Shown here: one piece after another, positions 10,898 to 23,625 of the stretch
Layout: each line of letters opens with the position of its first letter
How positions within the stretch are numbered: the first letter of the stretch is position 1
Source of the DNA: Monosporascus cannonballus
Taxonomy: Eukaryota > Ascomycota > Sordariomycetes > Xylariales
Reading direction: 5' to 3'
Length of the DNA stretch: 64,000 bases
Assembly (NCBI GenBank): GCA_004154925.1
Contig: QJNS01000141.1
Span: 1-64,000 of the forward strand
Made by a program: the position numbers and the translations under genes
The notes under the pieces: model-generated
The model's database searches: none
Told to the model about the DNA's origin: nothing
What the model saw: the letters and a program-made list of their open reading frames with translations, nothing else

Positions 10898-11626
10898 GTG
10901 ACAGCTCCCCCGTCAGTCTCTAGCGTAAGTTCTGACCCCTGTAGCCGAATAGGGGTGCCACCCACAATGACAGTCCACGGTCCTTCCTCGCTGGATACCA
11001 ATCCATTACCTCCAAACAACCTAGAGCCCACGGTTGAGACACATAGCCGGCGCTAGATATAAATGAATTCTGAGTACCAGGCCGAATATTAACATCCCTG
11101 CCAGGTACCTTCCGGCGTCAGGACCAACGCCACCGTTATACCGAGGTTCCGATTCATATAGAACCCGAAAAGATTAGCTGATGGGAAGTACCTGACCAGG
11201 GTAGGACGTTACACTTGCCCCTACGACGTTGTAGCGCCTGCATTAATTAAGGTTGTTTCAAGGAAACATGCGCTAGATTCCAGAGGGATATCGGCCCCAC
11301 TGTTTTCCGCCGCTAGAGGGTGTCGCGATTGCCGGCTATTGGTGGCACTGGGATCTTCCTCTTTATATGAAATTTCGCGTTCCGAAGATCCCTGGCGCTT
11401 TTTGTCTGATGCCGGGGCCCTGCGCCTGGGGGAGCTGCCCTACGGGTGAGATGCTTATAAAGCGCCGCGATGCTCAGGCCGTGTTGGGGGACTTCCCCGC
11501 GAACCTGGTCGGCGGCAACATCAGATTCAGCAGTGATCGCTCCATCTTGCGTGTCTATCCTTGCTGGAGAGCGGGGAGGTGGAACCGGTAGTCAGGTAGT
11601 CAGGTCGGGGCGAGCAGTTCGTTGTG
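10898..11626. other. Intergenic, upstream of the pectate lyase gene
   Basis: No gene recognised. Short frames at 11367-11591 and 11470-11652 show no domain. The 3' part is the promoter region of the pectate lyase gene. Confidence 0.5.
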
Positions 11627-11634
11627 TATATAAA
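11627..11634 (+). promoter_or_regulatory. TATA-like box of the pectate lyase gene
   Basis: TATATAAA lies about 150 bp before the ATG. It is followed by a pyrimidine-rich leader (about 11690-11750), the usual layout for a well expressed, inducible fungal secreted-enzyme gene. Confidence 0.45.
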
Positions 11635-11782
11635 TCTTCTCTCTCCAGTTGAATGGACGGGCGCGGAGTTTCCTGGCCTCATTCCTTCACTCACATCCAC
11701 TACAGTTGATCTCCAGTCCTTCTTTTCACCTTCTTTTTGCTCCTTGCTGTCGCTAGTCGACGGCCTCTAACATTCTTTCAAA

Positions 11783-12872
11783 ATGAAGTTCACTGCCGTT
11801 CCTCTGCTGGCTGGCCTAGCCGCCGCCGTTCCCCTCTCTCCCTACGCCCTGCCCGTTCCTCCTAAGGCTCGTGGCGTTATCGCTCGCCAGAACGGCACAA
11901 CTCCTGGTACTGGAAGTGCCACGGATCCCTGTAACATCGGCTTCTGCACCCTGAACGGCGGTACTACTGGTGGTGTTGCTGGTAACACCGTCACGGTTAC
12001 GGACGTGGCCAGCCTGAAGGAGGCCGCCGAGGCCGACGAGCCGGCTGTCATCATTGTCTCCGGCGCTCTTAGCGGCTCTGAGAAGATCCGTGTTGCCTCC
12101 GACAAGACCATCTTCGGCGAGTCCGGCAGCTCCATCGAGGGCGTTGGTTTCTACATCAACAAGGCCAACAACGTCATCCTAAGAAACCTGAAGATCTCGA
12201 AGGTCGCCGCCGACAATGGCGACGCCATTGGCATTCAGAAGGCCCAGAACGTTTGGGTCGACCACTGCGATCTGTCGTCCGATAAGGAGCACGGCAAGGA
12301 CTTCTACGATGGTCTGCTTGATGTCACTCACGCCGCTGACTTCGTCACTCTCTCCAACAACTTCATCCACGACCACTTCAAGGCTTCCCTTGTCGGCCAC
12401 TCCGACAGCAACGGTGACGAGGATACCGGTCACCTCACCATCACCTACGTAAGTAATCCTTTAATCATAGATTCGCGGTTTCCACGGGCGAATCGCTAAC
12501 CGATGTTACACTTAGGCCAACAACTACTGGAAGAATATCAACAGTCGCGGCCCTTCCGTCCGCTTCGCCAAGGCTGTCCACATCATCAACAACTACGAGG
12601 AGGACATCGAGACTGGCGGCATCAACGCGAGAATGGGGGCTCAAATCCTTCTCCAGAGCTCTGCCTTCAAGGGTGTCGAGGACGCCGTCCTGTCCAAGGA
12701 TTCGGATGAGGTTGGCTTCGTTACGGTGGACGACGTCGACCTCGGCGGGGGCACCAACACCGCCGAGGCCGGTACTCTCACCGCCGCTAGCCTCCCCTAT
12801 GACCCTATTGAGGTTCTTGGATCCCGGCAGGTTCCCAGCATCATCCCCACCACCGCTGGTGCCACCCTGTAG
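11783..12872 (+). CDS. Pectate lyase, polysaccharide lyase family 1
   Basis: This is a secreted enzyme that cleaves de-esterified homogalacturonan by beta-elimination, using Ca2+. There are two exons, 11783-12448 and 12516-12872. The 67-bp intron has a GTAAGT donor, a GCTAAC branch point and a TTAG acceptor. The product is 340 aa. Residues 1-16 are a signal peptide (MKFTAVPLLAGLAAAV), followed by a short Pro-rich pro-segment up to about residue 36. PL1 landmarks in order are VWVDHCDLSSD, DGLLDVTHAADFVTLSNN, HDHFKASLVGHSD, and, across the splice, TYANNYWKNINSRGPSVRF with the arginine region of the active site. The DxxxD-type Ca2+ ligands sit in the DFYDGLLD stretch. Length and frame are normal for fungal PL1, so it looks functional. 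A role in plant cell-wall breakdown is inferred from the family. Confidence 0.95.
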
Positions 12873-13198
12873 GGGATTTCACGGCGGTCATCCGATGAGT
12901 AGCCAACTGGAAATATTCACCATGTACATAAAAATTTCGCTTCGTATTGTAAATGCCACCTAACTTCCCACCAGCCTAGCTATAATATACTTTGGCATAC
13001 AAGAAAACAACCGTTATACCGGACAGTGAATCGGTGCAATAACTTTTCATTGACTTGTTGATAGGCTGCGCCGAATTGTACATGTCTACAAGGTGCAGAT
13101 TGTCCCATTCCACCAGGGCACTTCCAACTTCTGCTACTTAGTGCAGGCTCACCCCTACCCTCCCTCGGAGTGCCCTCGCGACCGGGAGCTCGACTGTA
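12873..13198. other. Short intergenic region
   Basis: This is the 3' flank of the pectate lyase gene, ending at the decayed ankyrin gene on the opposite strand. I see nothing supportable in it. Confidence 0.5.
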
Positions 13199-15362
13199 TT
13201 AGCATAACGAAGCAAAAGATCGCCCCAAGAGTAGCTTGGGCAATTCCAACCGCAGCCCCTTGTCGCGATTCATACCAGCCTCCATTGATGAAGGCCTCTT
13301 CGGGCTTTGTCCGAGGTTCGGTGAACTCCGCAGTGATGCGCGAGGAGCTCCGCGGTGGCGACGCTCCGCCCATAGTCCCTTGTAAAACCACTCCTCATCC
13401 CTGGCTAGGTAGCTCAACGTGTTGCGGCGTCGGAGGACTAGCTCCAGAGGTCTGATGTCGTTATCATCGCGCGGGTTCGGATCCACTCCGGAGCGCGGCA
13501 GTCGACGGACGACGTCTACTTGGCACTTCTCGACGGCCACCAAGAGATGCGTTCTGGTGAAGACACATTCCCGGTTATCAGCGACGGCGTGCTCAATCAG
13601 GGTTTCCTTGACGTCAGTCTTGTTGAAACGCATCACGGTGTCGACTACCGTGGTATCTTGCGGGAGGTACTCCTTCGAATCACAGGCGACGAGAAATTCA
13701 AAACACCGTGGGGCGGTAGGGTGACCTTGTTCGTCATCAGCATCTGATAGCTTTCTCAACCCACCCATGGCTCGAATCATGGCAAACAGACACCGCCTGC
13801 TGCTAGGAAGCCTGAGACCACAATAATGGTCAATGACGAATAGCAAAGAATCGATGTCATGATTTTGCAGGCATGCGAGAACAAACCCCAAGCGCGGTGA
13901 TGGTTCCTGGTAACGGTCAACAGGGCTTTCCAGTAGGCACTGCATCCCACTTCCAAGATTCATCCCCGCTCACCCGACATACTATCTCAAGCATGTTTGA
14001 CCCTCTCGAGTTTCTCGTATTGATCGAGGCGCCATGCTCAAACAGGAGCCTGATGATTTCGACCGAGGCTCGCCTCTCACAAGCGGACATGAGCCATGTA
14101 GCGGCGTCATTACCATTGATGTCAGCTTTGGCCCCCATCTTCTAAAATCACCTGGACTACTTTGGTGGAATCATGCCGGAGAGCCATGAAGATCGGGGGT
14201 TCCCGGTCCTATTTCTAGCATTCACGTCAACCCCTCTGGATATCAGGTATTTTATTACAGACATTAGGATAACCTCGTTAGAATATGGACAACATCCACC
14301 TCCATGCGCAGTGTACCGATGCAACGAGTTTCCATCGACACAATCTGATTAGTGGACATCTTGGAGGTGTATAAGACTTCTGACAATGCGGATGTTACAA
14401 CGGGCAGAGGCAACATCGGGGACGGACAAGCTTCGTCCATAGAATTACGATAGATTGTGGCTGATATCAGTACCGTTAGCTGGGAGCCAGGCCATTACGC
14501 TGATGTGCTCGCCGTGATATGCACGAGAAAAGGGGGGCAGACGTCGCTCATCATGCTGATCAACCTGTAACTGAGACTCGAATATGTTCGGGATATAGAC
14601 TCGAGCGAAAGCATGCCGAATTGACAGGCGGTATGGGGCGCGGTGATACGTGGCGCCTCAGTCACCTACACACTGGCTCTTAAAGAGAGGAGCTGCACTG
14701 TTGATTCGTGTCCGTTGCATATTGCGGTGTGCAATGGTGTCCATTGGACGATGCTCGATTCTCGCGGCGGATGATTGGTCGCCTGGGAGGGAAGTAAACG
14801 GCTTCTACGCTCGCAGGAGTATAGGAAGCTGCATTGATAGTCGCTCCTTGTCATACTAGCAATTCCACGACTTCATCGTGTCCCCCGCTCGGCGCTCGCT
14901 GCGAGATACGATGCAGTCCAGAGTCGTGTCAATACATTATTAAACGTGTATCATCCCGCGTCTCTGGGGCTGAGCGGTATACCTGTCTCCAAGGCATACC
15001 TAGACCAGCAGATGTTCCCAGATGGGAAAGTCTTCCCTCCACGGATCCATTGAGCGGTACCCTTATGACGCGGCGTACATTTTGATGCATCGCGGCAAGC
15101 ATGGATAACTCTGAAGTAGACGTCGGGCGTTGTGCCTGCAGCCAGGAGTCTCTGTGCCGTATGAATCCTGCCTTCGCCAGCAGCCCAGTATAGCAGACGT
15201 CGCCTAAGGACCACCGCATCTGCGCGACGGTACAAAAGTGGGCATGCGATGCTGTAGAAGAGTCGGCTGACGCCTGTATATGCATGGGAGGTTGGATTCG
15301 TCATAGAGACCTTCAATGATACGTGTGTTAAGCTCAGGGTGTATATCATTTACGGAAGTCAT
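13199..15362 (-). pseudogene. Decayed F-box/ankyrin-repeat protein gene
   Basis: On the minus strand, fragments in alternating frames form one F-box plus ankyrin protein, a large fungal family of probable SCF ubiquitin-ligase adaptors. The start is MTSVNDIHPELN at 15362. The F-box-like helices run DIHPELNTRIIEGLYDESNL, then, after a one-base frame break near 15290, HAYTGVSRLFYSIACPLLYRRA and LLYWAAGEGRIHTAQRLLAAG (first ankyrin). Further ankyrin units are WTPLHTAICNGHESTVQLL (about 14720), YLISRGVDVNARNRTG (about 14240), then EPPIFMALRHDSTKVVQVILEDG and AKADINGNDAATW...LLFEHGASINTRN (about 14000-14140). The tail to 13199 has THLLVAVEKCQVDVVRRL. At least five frame changes, several at G or C runs, leave no complete reading frame. 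Confidence 0.7.
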
Positions 15363-15831
15363 GATAAACGCGACGCAAAGTGGCCTCCTGCCCTCTAGTA
15401 TGAATAGGGGGAAGGACGAAAGCCGAGAGCGGAGCAACAACTAGATGCATGCCGAGGAGAGGAACATTTTAATTGAAAAATCATAAGGGAGACAATTCGG
15501 ATACTTTAGTAGACAAAATGGGAACGAAATTCTCAGGACGTTGCTTTTTCCAACGCGAGTGTCTCATACCAGCGAAGCAGGAGAATCAATATAGGTACCC
15601 GCAGTCATTTATCCTGGTATGTTTTTACCCAACATTTCCCGGGGAATTATGATGTTATCGCTGATTATTCATTAGAGCGGGCGTCTGCCCCGCACCCCTC
15701 CGCCGCACCCTCCGTTCAAACAAGGGCAGATCAGGCTCACGTGAACCAATAAAAAGTTGAGTTAAGAAGCAGTTGGTAGTTCACCTTTGCCAACTCCAAA
15801 CTGGATCAAACGACGAAGAAAATTCAGAAAG
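15363..15831. other. Intergenic, promoter side of MetAP2
   Basis: This lies between the decayed F-box gene and the MetAP2 start codon. No gene or recognisable motif is supported. Confidence 0.5.
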
Positions 15832-17352
<1,521 letters not shown>

Positions 17353-18670
17353 ACAGGGTACCAAAGATTGAAATCATCTTATAGCGGAAAGTGTAGTGTC
17401 CAATTAGGCCCATGGATAAGATATGGCCACCATAGAACATCCCTTTCGTGGCCTTGGATGTGAAAAAGGCTCATGCCAAATGCGTGCATTAGCCAACAAC
17501 CCACTATGACGGCGTGACTGCTGCTGGGGTTGATAGTGGCTCTGGATGGTTGTGCTTAGCGAAATCGAAAGTACAATAGTCATCACAAAGAACAAGATGG
17601 AGATGGCGTCACATCGGGCGAATCTAGTGAATGAAAGAACTTCGTAGATACGGTGATACTATTGTTCTCATTAAGACACCAGGTGGGGTTACAGGTTTGT
17701 CGGCACCGAATCTCGACCAACCGATCGGACTCAGGATCTCGGAATTGATGTCACATTGCGGCATTAGAGATCGGACAGATGTTGAGACCTGCCGCATTGG
17801 CAAATCCACTCGATCCCGGAGAGACGGGGGGACGGTGGCGAATTATCCGGTTCCGATCTAGGTATGTACCAATGTCGTATGCGAATCGTGTGTGGGAGAT
17901 CACTGGAGTACTCTGTGCTCCTGGGTACTTACGTAGTCCTGCTCCAGATCTTCTCCAGGCCGAGCGTCGATCTGGTCTGGCTCTTGGATGGGGGTCTCGG
18001 TATCCGCATTTGAAGGCACGTACCAATCACATGCCAAATTTACCAGAAACTGTTTTTGGGGAATTTCTCTGTCGGGGACGAGCTAAGCTGGGGGAGGGCA
18101 GCTAAACGAGTAATTGCGCTGAATATGGGTAAATATGATTTATATAGCCGGTGGCCCGTGTGGTGAATCTTCGCCGCTAGCCGGGGTAGGCCCCCCCAAT
18201 GCCGAGCTGATAAGCGGTTCCCGTCATATCTCGAAAATTTCTCCTCCTTTCACGTGGGATTCATTTTTTAAAGGCGCCGCCACATCTTAATAATTCTTGA
18301 TTCCATCACCAAACTTCAATCAATTTCGGCATTCAGGTAGCCACACCACCTTTATTATACCAAACTGTACAAAAAAAAAAAGTGTGATTTTAGAACCACA
18401 TCCAAGAGGTCCGCGGTCACGAAATCGCGATTTGAACCATTCTTTTCCTCTACATCTACCTCTCCCTCGGTTGTACAGGAAAAAAAGGTTTGGTCTTATT
18501 GAGCCGGATCTCCGGTCGCGCATCCGCATCAAGAAAATCTCTCAGCAACCCGACGAAAGAGAACGACGACAACCGTATTCTCCCGGTTATCAATCCTTTA
18601 TAGAAGTAGCATCCGCCTCGACCTTTTCAGAGGTTTCAATCAATAGTCTTCATTTCTCCACGCAGCTAAA
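17353..18670. other. Intergenic region between MetAP2 and the UPS2-like gene
   Basis: Small frames (17631-17861 plus, 17751-18026 minus, 18297-18674 plus) have no recognisable domain. An E-box-like CACGTG lies at 18251-18256 and A/T-rich runs lie at 18370 and 18480. The last 300 bp probably form the promoter and leader of the UPS2-like gene. I support nothing else here. Confidence 0.5.
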
Positions 18671-19246
18671 ATGAAGGTCTTCTCCAACACGTGCACATTC
18701 AACTACTCGTGGGACGAGGTATCGACGGCCAACTGGCGGAAATATTGCCCATGGAACGACAAGTCGACGCACGTCATCGCAGTCGACACCCTCGCCCGCG
18801 AAGTCGACGCCGCGACCGGCATCCTACGCACAGAACGACTCATCACGTGCAAGCAATCGGCGCCCGAATGGATGAAATCAATCATCGGCGGCATGGAAAT
18901 GAGCCAGGTCTTTGAGACGTCCTACGTCGACCCTGCACAGAAGACCGTCACCATGGTGTCCCAAAACATTACATGGTCGAACATGGTTAGCGTGCAGGAG
19001 ACGGTGGTCTACAAGCCAGCGTGGCCGCATCAGACGCAGTTCCAGCAGCACGCTAACATCACCGCGCTGTGTGGTGGCTGGCAGCGGATCAAGAACAGCA
19101 TCGAGGACTCGCTGGTTTCCCGGTTCCACGAGAACGCGATGAAGGGCAGGGAGGGCTTCGAGTGCGTGCTCGCCATGAGCCGGAGGGTGTTTGCCGAGGA
19201 ACGCGCGAAGGAAATGCAGAGGAACGGCGGCAAGATGGCCGCATGA
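18671..19246 (+). CDS. UPS2: PRELI/MSF1-domain lipid-transfer protein (Ups2/SLMO-like)
   Basis: The product is 191 aa from a single exon. The whole protein is a PRELI/MSF1 domain, starting MKVFSNTCTFNYSWDEVSTA and continuing with STHVIAVDTLAREVD, TERLITCKQSAPEWMKSIIGG, a VFETSYVD strand, SQNITWSNMVSVQETVVY, and the C-terminal helix EDSLVSRFHENAMKGREGFE. The NY/WDxVxxANWxKY start and the ERLITxKQ motif match the Ups2/slowmo branch better than Ups1. Family members work in the mitochondrial intermembrane space with Mdm35 and carry phosphatidylserine between membranes (Ups1 carries phosphatidic acid). There is no cleavable presequence, as expected for Mdm35-dependent import. The Lys/Arg-rich tail after about residue 170 is extra to the yeast protein. 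Confidence 0.9.
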   Translation: MKVFSNTCTFNYSWDEVSTANWRKYCPWNDKSTHVIAVDTLAREVDAATGILRTERLITCKQSAPEWMKSIIGGMEMSQVFETSYVDPAQKTVTMVSQNITWSNMVSVQETVVYKPAWPHQTQFQQHANITALCGGWQRIKNSIEDSLVSRFHENAMKGREGFECVLAMSRRVFAEERAKEMQRNGGKMAA

Positions 19247-19684
19247 TCATGGGAACGGCAATGCGGGCGTCAGCAACATGAGATAAGCGTTGCTTTGACC
19301 GCTTAACACGAAGGCTCGTCGGCCGAGTGGGATAGACAACTAGACGGATAGATGGGACTACACATTTACAGGCGTTTGAGAGGGTCGGGATATTTGGTTA
19401 CGGGAAAAAGCAAGGCGTTCCGGCATACCCAGCTGCTTGTGCATTTAATAGAAAGGGCAGCGCACTGTATCCCCACGCTTGTCCAGAGGAAACAGTGGGC
19501 TATGGCGAAGAGTTTGTGTGTATAACAACCAAGAGTACTCCGTGAGAATTCATCAAGACGAACCAGCCCTCTCCAAACCATTTCAATCATCGTCAAAGGC
19601 TACTGGTGAACGCGCTACAAGGGGATAAGATATGCTTAAATGGGACTCGTATGCAAATACTAATGTTAAATGCCCTAGTGGGGA
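19247..19684. other. Convergent intergenic region
   Basis: This is the 3' flank shared by two convergent genes (UPS2-like plus, hypothetical minus). No gene is recognised in it. Confidence 0.5.
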
Positions 19685-20388
19685 TTACGTTGAATTCGGA
19701 TTCGTCTTCTGAGCCTCGTCCTTCTCTACGCACTTCTTCTCGTAGTACCGCAGTAGATCCCTCGTATCGCCATCCAGCTCCGGCACGCCGCCGCCGTCAT
19801 CCAGAACCCTCCGGACGAACGCGGCGCCCTCGGCGTACCGCCGGAAGAAGTACAGCTCCTCGACCGCGTGCAGCAGGGCCTGCGCCTCGGGCTTCGAGAC
19901 CCTTCGCGGCCCCAGGGGCAGCTTGATCGTGCTCCATATCTGTGTGACGCGGTTAGCAGTGTAGTCCCCGCCTGTAGTTAGCCAGCTGGGTCCCTGGAGT
20001 GGGGTGGCAAATTGCAGATTACATATGTATGTCGTTATGGTTGATGACGTACATAGTGACTTGTAAGGGGCTGATGAGATGATGTAATTCAGCAGCGTAC
20101 GGATGTAACAAAGCAAGTGCGCAATAGGTGGGTGGATGGCAAAGCACCTAGATTTAAAAAGAAGAAGGGGGAACGATTGGAAGCAAAAGACAATATACGG
20201 ACCTCCCCGTTCTCCACCTTCACCCGGTAGCTGTTCTTCACGGCCTGGAACGCCTCCTCCGACTGCGCGACCCGAGCGGCCCTCTCAGACTCGATGTCCG
20301 CTGCCGCGGACTTGCTATCGGCGCCGTCCTCGGCGTCCGATGAGAGCTGGATGCCGAGGAGGCCGGAATCGAGCTCTGAGTCTTCCAT
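19685..20388 (-). CDS. Small conserved-looking hypothetical protein, spliced
   Basis: Two exons on the minus strand, 20388-20203 and 19939-19685, give 146 aa. The intron (20202-19940, 263 bp) starts GTCCGT, has a GCTAAC near its end and closes with CACAG; the splice is in phase 0, joining VKVENGE to IWSTIKLPLG. Residues 1-45 are acidic and probably disordered (MEDSELDSGLLGIQLSSDAED). The second exon is helical: KPEAQALLHAVEELYFFRRYAEGAAFVRRVL and DTRDLLRYYEKKCVEK, reminiscent of a single TPR-like hairpin. I do not recognise a named family. An upstream ATG at 20463 is in frame, but the extra 25 residues look non-native, so the start at 20388 was preferred. GC-rich, clean frame. Confidence 0.7.
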
Positions 20389-20813
20389 TTGCTTTTCAGT
20401 AAAACGGGTTTGATGGTATATGTTTGCTACCGGGGGCTCATCTTTTCGGCTCGTGGACAGCACCTGTGATTACGTTATTAGATTCTGATGGAATGCTCGA
20501 CGATTGACCTGCATAGATGGATATACTCGTATGCAGTGGGTGAGTTCGAACGCCGGAATGCTCGAGTGCAGGCTGGGCCGAATAAGGAAAAATTGACATC
20601 GGCGCCCCACTTATGCGCTTAGTGGGGTAGTGAGGGGCATTGCTTCAGGGGTCCAACTGCGTCAAACTTGGAGCGACGAGGTCGGTATCTTAGCTCGTTC
20701 GAAACTGAGGAGCATTCATGGTTATAACTGCGGATTTCTCATAAATAGACTTTGTCGTTTTGGCATATCCTACATTGGCCGAACGGATCGGAAATACCCG
20801 AGATACCGTCGCC
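20389..20813. other. Divergent promoter region
   Basis: This lies between the divergent hypothetical gene and the kinase gene, and probably holds both promoters. No specific motif is supported. Confidence 0.5.
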
Positions 20814-21741
20814 ATGGATGAGCAGGTAACGCGGTTGGTGGACAAGGCTTGGGAGCGGTTTCAGCAGATTCCGGGAGACCGTCGTTTCTGTAAGTGTTAC
20901 TAGGTTCGATAGTTTCTCCCATCATGTCGATGGTATATTTCCGTCACTTGAAGGGAAGGAAATTCGGAGTTAAGCGTTTGAATCTGGCCAATTATGTATA
21001 TGAACAACCGTGTCTAACAGGCCCCAGTGATCGCCATAAGTGGCACCCCCGGCTCAGGTAAGCTGCCCCTTCTTCTCTCGTCCGTTTCAAACATCAGCAA
21101 AGACTCATCATAGCCTAGGTAAAACAACACTATCGCAAAAGGTAGCCACGGCCCTGAGCGCACGGCACGCGGCCCTCCACCCGGAGACGCCGGCGTCCGA
21201 GACAGCGACCCTCGCTACCTTCGTGCCGATGGACGGGTACCACCTGACGCGGGCGCAGCTATCTGCGATGCCGGACCCGGCGCACGCGCACGCGCGGCGC
21301 GGGGCCGAGTTCACGTTCGACGGGGCCGCGTTCCTGCGGCTGGTGCGGGCGCTGCGAGTTCCCCTCTCGTCGGAAACCAAACCGGTGCTCGCGCCGAGCT
21401 TCGACCACGCCGTCAAGGACCCCAAGCCCGACGACATCGCCGTGCTGCCCGGCCACCGCGTCGTCGTCTTCGAGGGTAATTACGTCTGCCTCGACAGGGA
21501 GCCCTGGCGCGAGGCGGCGGCGCTCATGGACGAGCGCTGGTTCGTCGACGTCGACTTCGCGACCGCGCGCCGTAGGCTGATCGCGAGGCACGTGCGCGCT
21601 GGCATCGCCGCCGACGAGGAAGAAGCCGGGCGCAGGGCCGACGAGAATGATCTCCTGAATGGCGAGGAGATTGTTAACAACAGGGTCCCCGTTGATGAGG
21701 TCGTCGTTAGTACGGACGATGGCACTTGGCGGCATGAGTGA
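20814..21741 (+). CDS. P-loop kinase, YFH7/uridine-kinase-like
   Basis: Three exons: 20814-20889, 21028-21057 and 21119-21741. The introns (138 and 61 bp) rejoin the Walker A loop GTPGSGKTTL from three pieces. The product is 242 aa. Residues about 27-40 carry the P-loop (IAISGTPGSGKTTLSQK), followed by the PMDGYHLTRAQL motif typical of the YFH7/phosphoribulokinase-uridine kinase branch, then HARRGAEFTFD, a VVVFEGNYVCLD Walker B-like strand, DVDFATARRRLIARHVRAGIA (lid region) and ENDLLNGEEIVNNRVPVDE. It is an ATP-dependent small-molecule kinase; the natural substrate of YFH7-type proteins is not settled, and a nucleoside or vitamin-like substrate is inference. The middle 30-bp micro-exon makes this gene easy to mis-annotate. 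Confidence 0.88.
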
Positions 21742-22416
21742 TCTAGTTGAGAAATCCAAGAAGAGGAGGGGGGTTGTTTCCCGTCACGCGGACGCTGATG
21801 GTGGATTTGGTTGTCTCTAGACGGACTGTATGCTTGGATGCTAGGGTCTGCGAGGACAGACATGGTATTTAGACTGGTGTAGAATACAGCGTTCATGCTC
21901 GTACATCCTACGTGGTACCGGAATTTCCTGTTTTCTGGGAAATCCAATGACTTGTTGCTGGAGGTGTTTTATGCCGTGATGCCTTATTTTCGGAGTCTAC
22001 CCCTCTACATAAAATCGTCTTCATATTCTTCGCTTCTCCGTACAGTACAAAGTAATGCTGAGTTCATGACTGACTTTGTACAGAAAGGAGGAGGATTATA
22101 CGCCAGATAAATCAAGAAGTGTCAAGTACCTGCCTATAGTCTCAGCTATCCCACGTTATCCGCGAGGAGCACGAAGCACGTCCCCAATAGGAGAGCGACG
22201 ATACGCCGATACCAAGAAGTACCGCTACGATGGATTAATGGGGGTTCGTACCGCTTGAGAATAGAGCCCCGATAGCCGCATATCTCTCTTATCTAATCTT
22301 ATCAGCCCCAGAGAAATTTCTGGGAAAGTCAATCTTACTGCCTGTAATATCTCGTAGCCCACTTTATCAAGAGATACCCAAATTACCATTTCCTGTCAGC
22401 ACACTCCCTGGTTGCG
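21742..22416. other. Intergenic, upstream of NOP13
   Basis: No gene recognised; the frames at 21895-22110 and 22076-22258 look fortuitous. The last ~150 bp are probably the NOP13 promoter. Confidence 0.5.
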
Positions 22417-23625
22417 ATGGCAGCCGTAAGCGCTGTCGAGGTTGAAACACCCGTTTCGACTGGTGAAGTCGCCTCCTCCAAGAAGCGCAAGTCGCAGGTC
22501 GAAGAAATCGAGGTCGACCTGTCGCTCCCAGAGCCGCCGTCCAAGAAGGCGAAGCGATTGCTGAAGAAGGGAAAGCCTCTTCCCGTCAAGCCATCCAGCG
22601 ACGACGAAGCTGAAGACGATGGTGTCCCACCGTCAAAGACGACCACGAAAGATGGGAAGGAGAAGCGGTCCGACTACGGCATCTGGATTGGCAATCTCCC
22701 GTTTTATCTGACGAGAGCAGACCTCTTCAGGTGGCTCATTGACAACGCGGGAGGTGCCATTACGGAAGAGAATATCACAAGAGTCAACCTACCAATGACG
22801 AAGGCGTCAGGTAGCAAGGGCCGGCTGAAGACGGACGGTGAAGAACAGAAGCCGCAGAACAGAGGCTTCGCGTATGTCGACTTCGACAGCGAGACGGCTC
22901 ACGTCGCGGCAATGGCCCTAACGGAATCGGAGTTGGGCGCGCGGCGAGTTCTCATCAAAGACTCTAAGTCTTTCGAGGGGCGGCCACAGAAGGAGAGCAC
23001 ATCTACAGAGAACGGACCGCAGAACGGCACAAATGGGACGCCTGCGGCAAAGAATATCACCAGCAAGAAGATATATGTCGGCAATCTCTCGTTCCAAACA
23101 ACCGAAGATGATCTGCGGGCGCAATTCGACAAGTGTGGTGAGATAGAATGGCTCAAGGTCGCGACGTTTGAAGATAGCGGGAAATGTAAGGGATACGGCT
23201 GGGTGAAATTTAGGGAACTAGAAGCTGCAGAATGGGCCGTAAAAGGGTTCGTCAAGCTCAGGGAGGAGGTAGAGACAGAAGACGATTTCCGGGAGCCCAA
23301 GGAGGGTGAGGATGCCGAGACGGAGCCCAAGGAGAAGAAGTTCAAGACGCGAAAGTGGTTCGTCAACAGGCTGCATGGCCGCGAACTCAAGATCGACTAC
23401 GCGGAAGACGACCAGACGAGGTATAAGAAGAGATTTGGAAAGGATGCGCCGGAGAAGAAGGCTAGGTTCCAGAAAAGGAACCCAGCTGCTCCTGTTGGCG
23501 ATAAGGAGGATGGCGCTTCGAGCAAACCTCCACCTGCGAAGAAGAGCTATGGCAATGCGGCGGTTGCATCTTACCTCACTGGATCGGTTGTTAAGCCAGA
23601 GGGTAAGAAGATTACTTTCGACTAA
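22417..23625 (+). CDS. NOP13: Nucleolar RNA-binding protein Nop13, two RRMs
   Basis: The product is 402 aa from a single exon. Residues 1-85 are Lys/Glu-rich and probably disordered with nuclear-localisation stretches (KKAKRLLKKGKP). RRM1 (about 88-190) has the RNP2 IWIGNLPFYLT and RNP1 NRGFAYVDFD, with an insertion typical of Nop13. RRM2 (about 220-330) has IYVGNLSFQTTEDDL and CKGYGWVKF, with a long acidic insertion before RELKIDYAEDD. The C-terminus is basic and ends SYGNAAVASYLTGSVVKPEG...ITFD, a conserved Nop13 tail. Yeast Nop13 is a nucleolar protein associated with pre-60S/90S particles. The frame is intact and looks functional. Confidence 0.92.
   Translation: MAAVSAVEVETPVSTGEVASSKKRKSQVEEIEVDLSLPEPPSKKAKRLLKKGKPLPVKPSSDDEAEDDGVPPSKTTTKDGKEKRSDYGIWIGNLPFYLTRADLFRWLIDNAGGAITEENITRVNLPMTKASGSKGRLKTDGEEQKPQNRGFAYVDFDSETAHVAAMALTESELGARRVLIKDSKSFEGRPQKESTSTENGPQNGTNGTPAAKNITSKKIYVGNLSFQTTEDDLRAQFDKCGEIEWLKVATFEDSGKCKGYGWVKFRELEAAEWAVKGFVKLREEVETEDDFREPKEGEDAETEPKEKKFKTRKWFVNRLHGRELKIDYAEDDQTRYKKRFGKDAPEKKARFQKRNPAAPVGDKEDGASSKPPPAKKSYGNAAVASYLTGSVVKPEGKKITFD

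Noticed and set aside
21259..21947. Minus-strand frames opposite the kinase gene
   Set aside because: They are shadows of the GC-rich kinase exon; the plus strand has the P-loop and conserved motifs.
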